A DNA stretch of 64,000 nt from Methylobacterium sp. 17Sr1-1 (GTDB lineage: Bacteria; Pseudomonadota; Alphaproteobacteria; Rhizobiales; Beijerinckiaceae): contig NZ_CP029552.1 in assembly GCF_003173775.1 (NCBI RefSeq), positions 87,001 through 151,000 of the forward strand, given 5' to 3'. This document shows positions 1 through 8,941 of the stretch, piece after piece; the first letter of the stretch is position 1; the number at the start of each line of letters is the position of its first letter. The notes beneath the pieces were generated by a model. It was not told the origin of the DNA, did not search any database, and was given only the letters and a program-made list of their open reading frames with translations. A program made the position numbers and the translations under genes.

Positions 1-1897
1 CGGCGGCTTCCAGGACGCGGTAGCCGAGATCGGCCAGGATCGCGCAGGCGATCTCGCGAACCGCCGCCTCGTCCTCCACCACCAGGACCGTCCCCGACCC
101 GCGCGGCAGATCGACGGGGCTTCCGGACCGCGGGCCCGGTACTGCCGCGGCACCGACCGCGCGCGGCAGGTAGAGCTTCACCGTCGTGCCCTCGCCGGGC
201 TCGGAATAGATCTTCACGTGCCCGCCCGACTGCTTGACGAAGCCGAACACCATGGCGAGGCCGAGCCCCGTGCCCTTGCCGTCGGGCTTGGTCGTGAAGA
301 ACGGCTCGAACACCCGCTTGACGATGTCGGGGGTCATGCCGTGGCCGGTATCGGAGACCGCCACCATGGCGTAGTCGCCCGGCAGGGTCTCGGCGTGCCG
401 GCGGACGTACTCCTCGTCGAGGACCTTGTTGCCGAGCTCGATGGTGAGGCGCCCGCCGCCCGGCATCGCGTCGCGGGCGTTGAGCGCGAGGTTCAGGACC
501 GCGCTCTCCAACTGCGCCGCGTCGGCCATCGCGGGCCACAGCCCGACGGTCTCGACGTAACGGACATCGATGGTCTCGCCGAGGGTCCGCCGCAGCAGCG
601 GGATCAGGTCCGGCATCGCCGCGGCGAGGTCGATGGCGGCCGGCGCCAGCGGCTGCTTGCGGGCGAAGGCGAGGAGCTGGCCGGTGAGGGTCGCCCCGCG
701 CTGGGCGGCCCAGGACGCCCGCTCGATCCGCGTCTGGAGCCTGGCGTCGCCGTCGAGCTTCGCCCGGATGAACTCCAGGTTCCCGAGGATGACCTGCAGC
801 AGGTTGTTGAAGTCGTGCGCGATGCCGCCGGTCAACTGGCCGATGGCCTGCATCTTCTGGGCCTCGCGCAGCACGCCCTCGGCCTGGGCGCGCTTGGTCA
901 TGTCCGAGACCGTGAGGACGAAGCCACCGTCCGGCATCGGCGTCCGGCGGATCTCCAGGTGATGGCCGTCCGCGTTCTCCCGCTCGTAGGTGACGGCTTC
1001 ACCGGAATTCCGGCGGCCGTGCCGGATCTGGTCCTCGGTCTCCAGCGCGGGACGGCCGGGTTCGCCGGTGTGCTCGACGAAGGCGCCGTAAGGAGTGCCG
1101 GGCCGGACCATTGCCTTCGGCAGGTCGAGCAGGACCTGGAAGCACTCGTTCCAGTTCGCGAGCTTGCGGTCGGGCCCGAACACCGCGACGCCCTGGCTGA
1201 GGCTGTCGAGCGTGGTGCGCAGGCGCAGGGCCAGCGCCCGCTGCTCGGCCTCGGTCCTGTAGGAGCGCGACCACGCCCGGTTCAGGAGGCGGGCCGCCCA
1301 CAGCAGGGTGAGGACCGCCAGACCTGAGCCGGCGATGACCATCCAGCGCACCCAGGTCGCACGGGCGTCGTTCTGCGCCAGGCGCTCGTCGAGGAGCCGC
1401 TGCTCGTCGGTGAGCATGGTGGCGAGGATGGTCTCGGCCTCGCGCATGTGGTTGCGGCCGGCGTCACCGTTGATGATGCGCAGGGCCGCCTCCAGGCCGC
1501 CGTCGCGGCGCGCCTGCAGCGTCTGGGCGAGCTCTTCCAGCTTGTGCTGGATGGCCGGGGCCAGCAATCGGATGCGCGCCTGCTGCGCGGGGTTGTCCGC
1601 GGTCAGCCTTTGGAGCTCGCCCTGGAGAAGGCCGAGGCGGTCGCGCGCCGCGTCGTAGGGGCCGAGATACTCGGCCCTGCCGGTGAGGACGTAGCCGCGC
1701 TGGCCGCGTTCGGCATCGCGCAAGGCGATGGCGAGGTCCTTGGTCGTGTCGAGCACCCGATAGCTGTGCTGAGACCAGGTGCGGGCGTCGCGCGAGGCGT
1801 TCAGCCGCTCCCAGGTCACCGCGCCGACCAGGGTGACGATGGCGATCAGCACGCCGAGGACGAGGACGTTCGCACGCCTGACGAGGTACTGGGTCAT
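1..1897 (-). CDS. Hybrid sensor histidine kinase with CHASE3 and receiver domains (C-terminus cut by window edge)
   Basis: Membrane-bound two-component sensor kinase with a fused receiver. About 632 residues are visible and no stop is reached. Order: N-terminal membrane segment (about residues 8-28), a CHASE3-type extracellular domain whose core reads AERGQRGYVLTG, a second membrane segment near residue 180, a PAS-like domain, a HisKA helix with the phosphoacceptor histidine in [11 protein letters not shown], then a HATPase_c domain with DTGHGMTP and GTGLGLAMVFG. The stretch nearest the edge begins a receiver domain (VLVVEDEAAVREIA). The start is the ATG at 1897, directly before the first hydrophobic segment. 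The signal is unknown. No cognate stand-alone response regulator is visible. Domain assignment is firm; the end and full length are not visible. Confidence 0.93.
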   Translation of the reverse strand, partial: MTQYLVRRANVLVLGVLIAIVTLVGAVTWERLNASRDARTWSQHSYRVLDTTKDLAIALRDAERGQRGYVLTGRAEYLGPYDAARDRLGLLQGELQRLTADNPAQQARIRLLAPAIQHKLEELAQTLQARRDGGLEAALRIINGDAGRNHMREAETILATMLTDEQRLLDERLAQNDARATWVRWMVIAGSGLAVLTLLWAARLLNRAWSRSYRTEAEQRALALRLRTTLDSLSQGVAVFGPDRKLANWNECFQVLLDLPKAMVRPGTPYGAFVEHTGEPGRPALETEDQIRHGRRNSGEAVTYERENADGHHLEIRRTPMPDGGFVLTVSDMTKRAQAEGVLREAQKMQAIGQLTGGIAHDFNNLLQVILGNLEFIRAKLDGDARLQTRIERASWAAQRGATLTGQLLAFARKQPLAPAAIDLAAAMPDLIPLLRRTLGETIDVRYVETVGLWPAMADAAQLESAVLNLALNARDAMPGGGRLTIELGNKVLDEEYVRRHAETLPGDYAMVAVSDTGHGMTPDIVKRVFEPFFTTKPDGKGTGLGLAMVFGFVKQSGGHVKIYSEPGEGTTVKLYLPRAVGAAAVPGPRSGSPVDLPRGSGTVLVVEDEAAVREIACAILADLGYRVLEAA

Positions 1898-2144
1898 GGT
1901 GTCCTGGTTGCGTCCGTCGCGTGCCGGTCGGCTCACGAGTGCGAGCGCCGCGCCACCTTGGCCGGTATCGAGACCTTGGGGCAAGGCCCGCTCGTGGGCC
2001 CAAGGTCAGCTCCTGCGCCGCGATGCGGGCATTTTACGGGCGCCGGATGCGCCACCGGCACCGGCACCGGCGCCCGTGCCTTCGTCCAGGGACATTCGGC
2101 AGGCTTGCGGCGTTGTCGAACGGCATCATCCCGATGGAGTCCCC

Positions 2145-2396
2145 ATGCTCAATTCCTTCTGCGCCGCGTTCCTGCTCGCCTTCGAGGCGCAGAAGGTCAT
2201 CGAACTGCGGCTGGTGCGGATCGCCTGGGGCGGGGCCGAGGCCCAGGCCGAGATGGTCTCGATGGTGGGCGAGAAGGTCGTGGCCTCGATGGAGGCAGCG
2301 AACACGCTGATGGCGGGGGGCAGTCCCGGTGAGGTCGTCGCGCGCTACCGGGAACTGGTCGCGGACAATACGCAGCGCCTCTTGGGAAGAGCCTGA
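2145..2396 (+). CDS. Small conserved-type protein, 83 aa
   Basis: An 83-residue, mostly helical soluble protein starting MLNSFCAAFLLAFEAQKVIE. It has no signal peptide and no recognised catalytic motif. The amphipathic helical pattern recalls short phasin-like or stress-associated proteins of methylobacteria, but no family can be assigned from the sequence alone. The ATG at 2145 is chosen because the open frame upstream to 1779 lacks coding character. It is transcribed away from the histidine kinase, with a 247-bp divergent gap between them. Function unknown. Confidence 0.6.
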   Translation: MLNSFCAAFLLAFEAQKVIELRLVRIAWGGAEAQAEMVSMVGEKVVASMEAANTLMAGGSPGEVVARYRELVADNTQRLLGRA

Positions 2397-2499
2397 GCGC
2401 CGGCGCCTGCGACCAGGTCCCCGGCATGCCGGCGGGGACCGGGCCGACCTCGCCTGTCCGGCGCCACGTCCCATGATCGAGTCGCGCGCGTCCGCTAGA

Positions 2500-2542
2500 G
2501 CATTTTCCGACGAAGTGGATGCCGGTTCGTCGTAGAAAATGC
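2500..2542. repeat. 43-bp dispersed palindromic element, copy 1
   Basis: Imperfect inverted repeat: GCATTTTCCGACGAA on the left pairs with TTCGTCGTAGAAAATGC on the right, around a GTGGATGCCGG centre. A second copy of the same length with few differences lies at 62207-62249. A conserved-looking tail follows here (about 2543-2597, with GATCAAAGACCTAGAG), which the second copy does not keep. Such intergenic palindromes are common in Hyphomicrobiales; no function is implied. Confidence 0.85.
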
Positions 2543-2965
2543 GCCAGGATCAAAGACCTAGAGAGCTTCGCGATTGCAGCGTGATCGTGAAGCGCTCTCG
2601 CACCCGATGACCAGACCGTCGGATGGCAGGCGACCATGGTCAGCCGATGGTGCACAGCCGACTATACGACATGCGAAATGCTGCCCCGACGCGGCCCCTC
2701 CCGGCTGCCGTGGGGAATGTCCGGTCGCGGGGGTGTTCCGGACATGTGATGCCTTGACACGGTCTCCTGACATTTGCCGCATCCTTGGGCTCTCGCGTCA
2801 AGCGCATCAGCGCCGGCGGTCCGTCCGGGTATCTGGGAACGATCGGTATCCATACAGTCGAGCCTGAAAGACCGAATGCAAACCGAGTGCAAAGATCCGC
2901 TGATTTGAACCCGACGCTGCTTTCACCGTTGGCCCTTTGCAGCCTCCTCATACCCATGTGCGCGC
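2543..2965. other. Intergenic stretch upstream of selO
   Basis: No convincing gene in this stretch; the open frames lack coding character. It holds the tail of the 43-bp repeat element and, at 2871-2892, two adjacent near-identical 11-bp units (ACCGAATGCAA and ACCGAGTGCAA) about 75 bp before the selO start. These could be regulator half-sites, but that is a guess. Confidence 0.5.
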
Positions 2966-4444
2966 ATGAAGCCCCAGATCCCGTTCGACAACAGCTACGC
3001 CCGCCTACCTGACCGCTTCTTCGCCCGCACCCAGCCGACGCCCGTTGCCGAGCCGCAGCTGATCCGCCTGAACCGCGCGCTCGCGATGACCCTCGGCCTT
3101 GATCCAGACTGGCTTGCGAGTCCTGAGGGCACCGAGATCTTGGCTGGAAACCGCCTCGCCGAGGGATCCGAGCCGATTGCCACCGCCTATGCTGGCCACC
3201 AATTCGGGAATTTCGTGCCGCAACTCGGCGACGGACGCGCCCTCTTGCTCGGTGAGATCCTCGACCGTGACGGCCAGCGCCGCGACATCCAACTGAAGGG
3301 CTCGGGCCCGACGCCATTCTCGCGCCGGGGAGACGGGCGAGCAGCCCTCGGTCCGGTGCTGCGTGAGTACTTGGTCAGCGAGGCCATGGCGGCTCTGGGC
3401 ATACCGACCACTCGCGCACTGGCTGCCGTCGCAACGGGCGAACGCGTCGTCCGCGAGACCCTGCTCCCGGGCGCGGTCCTCACCCGCATCGCGGCCAGTC
3501 ACATCCGCGTCGGCACCTTCCAGTTCTTCGCCGCGCGCGATGACATCGCGGGCCTGCGCGCTCTGGCCGACCACGTGCTGGATCGGCACTACCCGCAGGC
3601 CAGGGCGGCCGAGAAGCCGTATCGTGCCCTCCTCGCCGATGTCGCCGCGCGCCAAGCCGATCTCGTTGCCCGATGGCTGCTCGTCGGCTTCATCCACGGC
3701 GTGATGAACACCGACAACATGTCGGTCGCCGGTGAGACCATCGATTACGGCCCCTGCGCCTTCATGGACGCCTACCATCCTCGAACCGTCTTCAGCTCCA
3801 TCGACCGGCATGCACGGTACGCCTACGGCGCTCAGCCGCAGATCGCGCTGTGGAACCTGAGCCGTCTGGCGGAGGCCCTGCTGCCGCTCCTGGATCCGGA
3901 CGAATCGCGAGCCGTGACCGAGGCCGAAGAGGCCCTCGGCAGCTTCGGGCCGCGGTTCGAGGCCGCCTTCCACGGCGGCCTCAATCGCAAGCTCGGTCTC
4001 GCCACCATGCAGGAAGGAGATCCAGCTCTGGCCGGAGACCTCCTCAAGCTGATGGCCGAGAACCAAGCCGACTTCACGCTCACGTTCCGGAACCTGAGCC
4101 GAGCCTGCGAGGCGGCCGAGGCCGACGAGGCGGTGCGCAGCCTGTTCGTCGATCCGACCGCGTATGACCGCTGGGCCGTTCGCTGGCGACAGCGGCAGGC
4201 CGAGGAGCCGGGCGACGCGTCTTCCAAGGCGGCCGCCATGCGCGCGGTCAATCCGGCTTTCATCCCGCGCAATCACCGCGTGGAGGAGATGATCGAAGCT
4301 GCTATCGAGCGAGCAGATTTTGCACCTTTCGAAAATCTTCTGGCGGTTCTCTCAAGACCATACGACGATCAGCCGATGCATGCGCATTACGCCGAGGCCC
4401 CGAAAGGTGGCGGCATTGGGTATCGGACGTTCTGTGGAACGTGA
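2966..4444 (+). CDS. selO: SelO/YdiU-family protein adenylyltransferase (AMPylator pseudokinase)
   Basis: A 492-residue member of the SelO (YdiU, UPF0061) family, which uses a kinase-like fold to transfer AMP from ATP to hydroxyl side chains of proteins, with links to redox homeostasis. Visible family features are the ATP-binding lysine in the [20 protein letters not shown] block (K111), the glutamate in [11 protein letters not shown], and the metal-binding [10 protein letters not shown] (N251) and [10 protein letters not shown] (D260) motifs. Length matches full-length bacterial members. The bacterial enzyme ends FCGT with ordinary cysteine rather than the selenocysteine of animal homologues. 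It stands alone, with the disrupted hydrolase downstream in the same direction. Family assignment is secure; targets are unknown. Confidence 0.96.
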   Translation: MKPQIPFDNSYARLPDRFFARTQPTPVAEPQLIRLNRALAMTLGLDPDWLASPEGTEILAGNRLAEGSEPIATAYAGHQFGNFVPQLGDGRALLLGEILDRDGQRRDIQLKGSGPTPFSRRGDGRAALGPVLREYLVSEAMAALGIPTTRALAAVATGERVVRETLLPGAVLTRIAASHIRVGTFQFFAARDDIAGLRALADHVLDRHYPQARAAEKPYRALLADVAARQADLVARWLLVGFIHGVMNTDNMSVAGETIDYGPCAFMDAYHPRTVFSSIDRHARYAYGAQPQIALWNLSRLAEALLPLLDPDESRAVTEAEEALGSFGPRFEAAFHGGLNRKLGLATMQEGDPALAGDLLKLMAENQADFTLTFRNLSRACEAAEADEAVRSLFVDPTAYDRWAVRWRQRQAEEPGDASSKAAAMRAVNPAFIPRNHRVEEMIEAAIERADFAPFENLLAVLSRPYDDQPMHAHYAEAPKGGGIGYRTFCGT

Positions 4445-4562
4445 GCAAGGCGACCGTCAAGCAGGCAATAATCGACGCGATCAAATTTATAGCCTTTCGC
4501 GAACATCCATTCCTGAATACTGCTGACGTCTGGTCGTGATATGATTGAGAGATTGTTGCCAA

Positions 4563-5022
4563 ATGGATGAGCGCGAGCAACACACCCATAATGCCGACCT
4601 AGAAGAAACCGTCGATGATATCATAGATTTTAATCAATATAGCAGGGCAGATTTCCAAACAAATAGTCGTTTTGAAAGCCGTGAGCCCGGACCGCTACCC
4701 TGGATCCAAGTCGGGAAATTTGGCGCGCCCTACTTCGCCACCGAGACGGGCGCTGCCTGGACGCCGGTCGGTCAGAACGACGCCATCAGCTGGGTCGAAC
4801 TCGCCGGTCTCTTTCGTCGTCGCGACCTCCCTGCCGTTGAAGCTTACCTCTCCTATCTGGCAGATCACGGTGTCACTTGCCTGCGCTTGATGCTCGAATA
4901 TGCTCAAGTCCGTCACCGCTACATCGAGCAACCTGTTGGTCGGTTTGTGCCAGCGATGGTTCGGCTGTGGGACGACCTCTTCGCCTTGTGCGAGAAGGTG
5001 GGGCTCCGCATTCTACTCACGC
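4563..5022 (+). pseudogene. 5' fragment of a glycoside-hydrolase-like (TIM-barrel) gene, truncated by the IS3 element
   Basis: About 153 native residues remain, from MDEREQHTHNADLEE to LCEKVGLRILLT, where the insertion sequence begins. The frame then reads into the IS and stops at 5054. The segment PYFATETGAAWTPVGQNDA followed by an alternating helix/strand pattern (YLADHGVTCLRLMLEY, CEKVGLRILLT) looks like the first strands of a GH5-like (beta/alpha)8 barrel. The catalytic part is missing and does not reappear on the far side of the element. The N-terminal codons (4563-4680) are AT-rich relative to neighbours, which may indicate transfer. The family call is tentative. Confidence 0.7.
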
Positions 5023-5087
5023 TGGTCAGCCCCCATCGGAGTGGTCCGCCCTGAAGTATGGCACTGAGCCGACGGAGGACGGACGCG

Positions 5088-5366
5088 ATGGGAACGAAGA
5101 AACACAAGCCGGAAGAGGTCGTGGCCAAGCTGCGGCAGGTGGACGTGCTGGTCTCGCAGGGGCAGAGCGTGGCTGATGCGATCCGCGCCATCGGCGTGAC
5201 GGAGGTCACGTACTACCGCTGGCGCAAGGAGTTCGGCGGGCTGAAGTCCGACCAGGTGCGCCGGATGAAGGAGCTGGAGACCGAGAACCAGCGGCTGCGC
5301 AAGGCGATCGCGGATCTCACCCTCGACAAGCTGATCCTGCAGGAGGCCGCCCGGGGAAACTTCTGA
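5088..5366 (+). CDS. IS3-family transposase OrfA (helix-turn-helix and leucine-zipper subunit)
   Basis: 92 residues from MGTKKHKPEEVVAK. The N-terminal half is a helix-turn-helix (GQSVADAIRAIGVTEVTYYRW), which binds the element's terminal repeats. The C-terminal half is a leucine-zipper-like coiled coil (MKELETENQRLRKAIADL) for multimerisation. It ends in frame 0 just after a slippery heptamer, so it is made both alone and as the N-terminus of the OrfAB transposase. An in-frame ATG at 5058 is a possible alternative start; the later one has a GGAGG upstream. The family call is firm. Confidence 0.92.
   Translation: MGTKKHKPEEVVAKLRQVDVLVSQGQSVADAIRAIGVTEVTYYRWRKEFGGLKSDQVRRMKELETENQRLRKAIADLTLDKLILQEAARGNF
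5354..5360 (+). promoter_or_regulatory. Programmed -1 frameshift heptamer in the IS3 element
   Basis: GGGAAAC is positioned as G GGA AAC in the OrfA frame, the canonical X XXY YYZ pattern, four bases before the OrfA stop. Slipping back one base moves ribosomes into the OrfB frame. IS3-family elements are known to make their transposase this way; the assignment here rests on frame arithmetic only. Confidence 0.7.
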
Positions 5367-6271
5367 GCCCCGCGCGCCGGCGCGCCTGCATCGAGCATGT
5401 CCGGGACGTCCTGCACGTCTCTGAGCGCCGCGCCTGCCGGGCGCTTGGCCAGCATCGCTCGACGCAGCGCAAGGTGCCGCGGGGGAGAGACGACGAGGCG
5501 GCGCTCCTGGCCGACCTGGTCGAGCTGGCGCGCCGGTATGGCCGCTACGGCTACCGCAAGATCGCCGCCCTGCTGCGGGCGGCGGGCTGGCTGGTCAACG
5601 ACAAGCGGGTCGAGCGGATCTGGCGGCGCGAAGGGCTGAAGGTTCCGGCCCGCCAGCCCAAGAAGGGCCGGTTGTGGGACGGGGATGGCTCCTGTGTCCG
5701 GCTGCGGCCCGAGCACCGCAACCACGTCTGGTCCTACGACTTCGTCGAGGCGCGCACGCATGACGGGCGCAAGGTCCGCCTGCTGAACGTCATCGACGAG
5801 TTCACCCGCGAGTGCCTGGCGATCCGGGTAGCGCGCAAGCTCAAGGCCCCGGACGTGATTGATGTGCTCTCGGACTTGTTCATCCTGCGTGGCGTACCTG
5901 CGCACGTTCGCTCTGACAATGGACCGGAGTTCATCGCCCAATCTGTGCAGAAGTGGATCACCGCCGTGGGCGCAAAGACGGCCTACATCACGCCTGGCTC
6001 ACCGTGGGAGAACGGCTACATCGAGAGCTTCAACGCGAGATTGCGGGACGAGTTGCTGAATGGGGAGATCTTCTACTCTCTGCGGGAGGCGCAGATCCTG
6101 ATCGAGAGCTGGAGGAGACACTACAATGGGGTTCGGCCGCACGCCTCACTCGGCTACCGCCCGCCGGCCCCGGAGGTGTTCGTCCCAGCCTTAACCGCTT
6201 GGCCGGCTGCGCTCACCCGACCGGCTCCGCCGGCCAAGCTACCCGTGGTGGAAAGGCCCACGGTCCACTAA
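5357..6271 (+). CDS. IS3-family transposase OrfB (DDE integrase core)
   Basis: Catalytic half of the transposase, read in the -1 frame after OrfA. The first part (ACIEHVRDVL to YGYRKIAALLRAAGW) is the HTH_21-type domain. The rve integrase core follows, with the catalytic aspartate in WSYDFV, the second aspartate in RSDNGPEF and the glutamate in ENGYIESFNARLRDELLN. The C-terminal HYNGVRPHASLGYRPP motif is typical of IS3 OrfB. No internal stop is seen, so the element may be active. A GTG at 5474 could start a shorter independent product, but the frameshift route is more likely. Confidence 0.92.
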   Translation, partial: KLLSPARRRACIEHVRDVLHVSERRACRALGQHRSTQRKVPRGRDDEAALLADLVELARRYGRYGYRKIAALLRAAGWLVNDKRVERIWRREGLKVPARQPKKGRLWDGDGSCVRLRPEHRNHVWSYDFVEARTHDGRKVRLLNVIDEFTRECLAIRVARKLKAPDVIDVLSDLFILRGVPAHVRSDNGPEFIAQSVQKWITAVGAKTAYITPGSPWENGYIESFNARLRDELLNGEIFYSLREAQILIESWRRHYNGVRPHASLGYRPPAPEVFVPALTAWPAALTRPAPPAKLPVVERPTVH

Positions 6272-6305
6272 CATTCCACTCGGGCCACCTCGTGGGGGCT
6301 GATCA

Positions 6306-6661
6306 GTCAGGGCAGGGCTTTGCCGCATCGCCTCGCGCAGGCGGTCGGCCTCGATGCGCAGCCACGTCCCGGGTGCCTGGATCGAGGTCTCGTGCGGCGT
6401 GCGGTCGGCGCCGAGAACGAGAGCCGTGCTCACCATGCCGTCCCGCCCGAAGATGCCGACCTCAAGATTACGCTGGTCATGAGTCTTGGAGATGATCGAG
6501 GCCAGGCCGCCCTCGGGAAAGTAGGCGTGGGTGAACGGCTCGTTCACGCCGACGACGACCGTCCCGATCTCGAGCGGCACGGGCACGAGGTGGGGCGTGA
6601 GCAGCGCGAGGTCGGCGTCCGGCAGCGCGCGGAGAAGGCAGTTCTGAAACGGGTGGGCCAT
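6306..6661 (-). pseudogene. Crp/Fnr-family regulator truncated by the IS3 element
   Basis: Starts with ATG at 6661 (MAHPFQNCLLRALPDADLAL) and carries about 118 residues of a cyclic-nucleotide-binding beta-barrel with the typical motifs VVVGVNEPFTHAYFPEGG and GIFGRDGMVSTALVLG. It is cut at SPALT, where the right end of the IS begins, so the whole helix-turn-helix DNA-binding domain is lost. The reading frame runs on into the IS to 6239. A second, intact Crp/Fnr gene starts 355 bp away in the opposite direction. The fragment cannot act as a DNA-binding regulator. Confidence 0.85.
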
Positions 6662-7015
6662 GGTCGTCCCGATTGCCGCATCGGGTCAGAGCCTGACCGT
6701 GAGCAGATGGACGACGTGCCTCGCACCGCACGGCCGGAGCGTCATTCGCCTATGTGAATGGTCCCCTGGGGGTGGAAGCGGCGATTCGATGCGCAACCGG
6801 TGCCACATCGAAAAATAACAAAGTGCCCTCCTATCGTTCGGCATCCTCCTCGAACAGCCTTTGTTCGATAGCATACCCAGTAGAACGATATGACGAATGA
6901 CAGTTGCCGGGCATGATCCATGACGTATTTCATGGTCATCATCGGCTAGGTCGAGCCAGGTGCCGACGGCAGGGAGAGACGGGCGCTTCCACCTGCAAAG
7001 CAAGGTGGAGGCGCT
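6662..7015. other. Divergent intergenic region between two Crp/Fnr genes
   Basis: 354 bp with no credible gene. It is AT-richer than its surroundings (about 6780-6960). Short partly related hexamer blocks (CTATCG, GTTCGATAG, GAACGATATG) recur between 6830 and 6895, but no clean operator can be named. Confidence 0.4.
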
Positions 7016-7756
7016 GTGGCCCCGATACCGAACCACTCCACGGACATGCTCATTCGCAAGCTGGACGGGATCGCGCAGCTCTCCGACGAGGAGAGGCGGG
7101 CCATCGCGCAGCTGCCCGTCACGGTCAGGCCCTTGGGCCCGCATCAGGACATCGTGCGCGAGAAGGACAGGCCGTCACAATGCTGCCTGCTGCTGGACGG
7201 CTGGGCCTGCCGCTACCAGCTCCTCAGCGAGGGCAAGCGCCAGATCTTCTCGTTCCACATCCCGGGCGACATCCCCGACCTGCACAGCCTGCACATGCGG
7301 GTCATGGACCACGGCGTGTGTACCCTGAGTTCCGCCATCGTGGCGTTCATCCCGCACGAACCACTCCTCGACCTGACGGCCGCCTTCCCCGGGATCGCGG
7401 CGATCCTCTGGCGCGACACGCTGGTGGATGCCGCGATCTTTCGGGCCTGGATGACCGGGCTGGGCCGCCGCACGGCGAGCGAGGCCGTCGCGCACCTGTT
7501 TTGCGAGCTGTACCTCAAGCTTCAGGCGATGGGGCTCGCGCGGGACCACGCCTGCCGGCTGCCGCTCACGCAATCGGAGCTCGGCGACGCGCTCGGGCTA
7601 TCGAACGTCCACGTCAACCGCACCCTCAGGGAATTGCGCAGCAAGGAATGGATCAGCCTCCAGGGCGGAAGGCTGGAAATTAACAAATGGCAGGAACTTG
7701 CCGACTCATGCGACTTTGATCCTGCGTACCTGCATCTGGAACGAAGAACCACATGA
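7016..7756 (+). CDS. Crp/Fnr-family transcriptional regulator
   Basis: 246 residues. The N-terminal cyclic-nucleotide-binding-type beta-barrel (about residues 20-130) contains VREKDRPSQCCLLLDGWACRYQ and FSFHIPGDIPDLHSL. The C-terminal winged helix contains LPLTQSELGDALGLSNVHVNRTLRELR as the DNA-recognition element. There is no N-terminal FNR cysteine cluster, so oxygen sensing through an iron-sulfur cluster is unlikely. The GTG at 7016 is preferred over the in-frame ATG at 7046 because it follows GGTGGAGG at good spacing, while the ATG has no ribosome site. The stop overlaps the next start by ATGA, so the two genes are translationally coupled. Targets and ligand are unknown. Confidence 0.9.
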   Translation: MAPIPNHSTDMLIRKLDGIAQLSDEERRAIAQLPVTVRPLGPHQDIVREKDRPSQCCLLLDGWACRYQLLSEGKRQIFSFHIPGDIPDLHSLHMRVMDHGVCTLSSAIVAFIPHEPLLDLTAAFPGIAAILWRDTLVDAAIFRAWMTGLGRRTASEAVAHLFCELYLKLQAMGLARDHACRLPLTQSELGDALGLSNVHVNRTLRELRSKEWISLQGGRLEINKWQELADSCDFDPAYLHLERRTT

Positions 7757-7995
7757 CCTTCCACCTCCAGCCAGTTCGCGTGAAGACGGGCAGCCATGAC
7801 ACGGAAGGGCAACTGGTCTTTGCAGCTGGCCTCCTCGTCGCCGTGCTGGTCCGCCTCTCCGACGATCACGACGAGGATGCGGGCAAATGGTTTCTCGAAG
7901 CCGGGTTCGACGGCGCCGACGACCCCGTGAAACCCAAATTCGCCGACCTGAGCGAGGCACAGGACTGGATCCGCCATCGGCTGGACCAACATTGA
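7753..7995 (+). CDS. Small hypothetical protein coupled to the Crp/Fnr gene, 80 aa
   Basis: 80 residues (MTFHLQPVRVKTGSHDTEGQ), soluble and rich in aspartate (LSDDHDEDAGKWFLEAGFDG), with no recognised family. The start overlaps the stop of the Crp/Fnr gene in an ATGA arrangement, which is the main evidence that it is real. It may be co-produced with the regulator. Function unknown. Confidence 0.62.
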   Translation: MTFHLQPVRVKTGSHDTEGQLVFAAGLLVAVLVRLSDDHDEDAGKWFLEAGFDGADDPVKPKFADLSEAQDWIRHRLDQH

Positions 7996-8259
7996 TATCT
8001 TGGATCCTGTCATGTGAAGCGCCCGTCCCCGGACCCGAAACTCGTCGCGACGGCCGGATGACCTGCCTGCAATGCGAACCCCACGGACCTCCACGACTCC
8101 GCCGCGTGGCCCTTCGTTCACGGATGCGGGAGTGCGTGCGCGCGTGCAATGTCAGAAAATAACCTTTCGCGGCGGTCGATGCATAGGTTAATGAGGGCCT
8201 ACCTCTGCATCATACATAATAAGGCCTAGGAGCAACCCGGCATATAGGGATCGACGACA

Positions 8260-8556
8260 GTGGAACGAGCGCATGTCGAACTCGACGGCGAACTCAGCGA
8301 TCTCGTCCTGGAACTCGCGCATGATCATGACGCATCCTGCGACGCGTTGACCGTACGAACGATCGAAGAACTCCGTCGCCTGGAGGATCTTGCGCGGCAC
8401 AGTGGTGACAACCGGCAGACCCTCCAGAAGATCATGTCGGCGCGCCGGATCCTGGGGGACCGGGTCGACTTCGGACCGATCGATGCGCCAGGTTCTCCGC
8501 AGGATGGCGTACAATCGGTCAGACCGTTCCCCCGAGGCCCGCTCAGCGACCGGTGA
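8260..8556 (+). CDS. Hypothetical protein, 98 aa (tentative)
   Basis: Possible gene with GTG start at 8260. The first 70 residues look like a helical soluble domain (LSDLVLELAHDHD, then ALTVRTIEELRRLEDLARHS), but the last 25 look like run-off sequence. A competing minus-strand frame (8188-8742) overlaps it with poorer composition. The 264-bp stretch before it (7996-8259) holds an interrupted TAACCT/AGGTTA pair around 8160-8190 and no other gene. Product unknown; it could be non-coding. Confidence 0.35.
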   Translation: MERAHVELDGELSDLVLELAHDHDASCDALTVRTIEELRRLEDLARHSGDNRQTLQKIMSARRILGDRVDFGPIDAPGSPQDGVQSVRPFPRGPLSDR

Positions 8557-8941
8557 CGGCGGGCGTGAGCGGTGTGGTTCTGCCATGCGGGCGTTGTACG
8601 CTCGACGGGCAATAGTCCAGCGCCTAGGCGGCCCTCCAAGGCTGCCTCCGATGACGACGATGCGTCGCGTCGTCGTTGCCGATCGCCTTTGACAGGCGCG
8701 CCCACGGCTCCCTGTGTGGCTCTTCTCTACGGGGCACTTCACCAGCGGATGGTGCGTCCCAACCCCGACTCACGCCGGTTCCCTGCGAGCAGAGAGCCTG
8801 ATCGTGACCACGGAAGCTTTGCCAAGATTGGCCTGATCAATATTTTTCCTCCCATTTGATCATATGTTTTGCATGACCCATGAACCTCGAACTCTCCGGT
8901 GCGTATGCACCTGAGTGCCAGCTGTAGACCTGAATCTTGCT
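8557..8941. other. Gene-poor AT-richer stretch
   Basis: 385 bp between two uncertain small genes. Open frames here lack the codon bias of the surrounding genome and have no ribosome sites. The part from 8810 to 8960 is markedly AT-rich and may carry the promoter of the next small gene. Confidence 0.4.

Larger units (their letters stand above)
5023..6305 (+). mobile_element. IS3-family insertion sequence, about 1283 bp
   Basis: Complete two-frame IS. The left end begins TGGTCAGCCCCCA. The right end, read on the minus strand, begins TGATCAGCCCCCA, and the imperfect match continues for about 30 bp. Inside are OrfA and OrfB overlapping in a -1 frame relation, as usual for the IS3 family; the protein pattern resembles the IS407 group. 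No direct target duplication is visible: the bases outside the left end (CACGC) do not match those outside the right end (GTCAG). The flanks belong to two different broken genes. Confidence 0.88.

Noticed and set aside
8188-8742. Minus-strand open frame opposite the 98-residue candidate
   Set aside because: Arginine/serine-rich, no family-like features and no ribosome site; the plus-strand frame has better composition, though it is itself uncertain.
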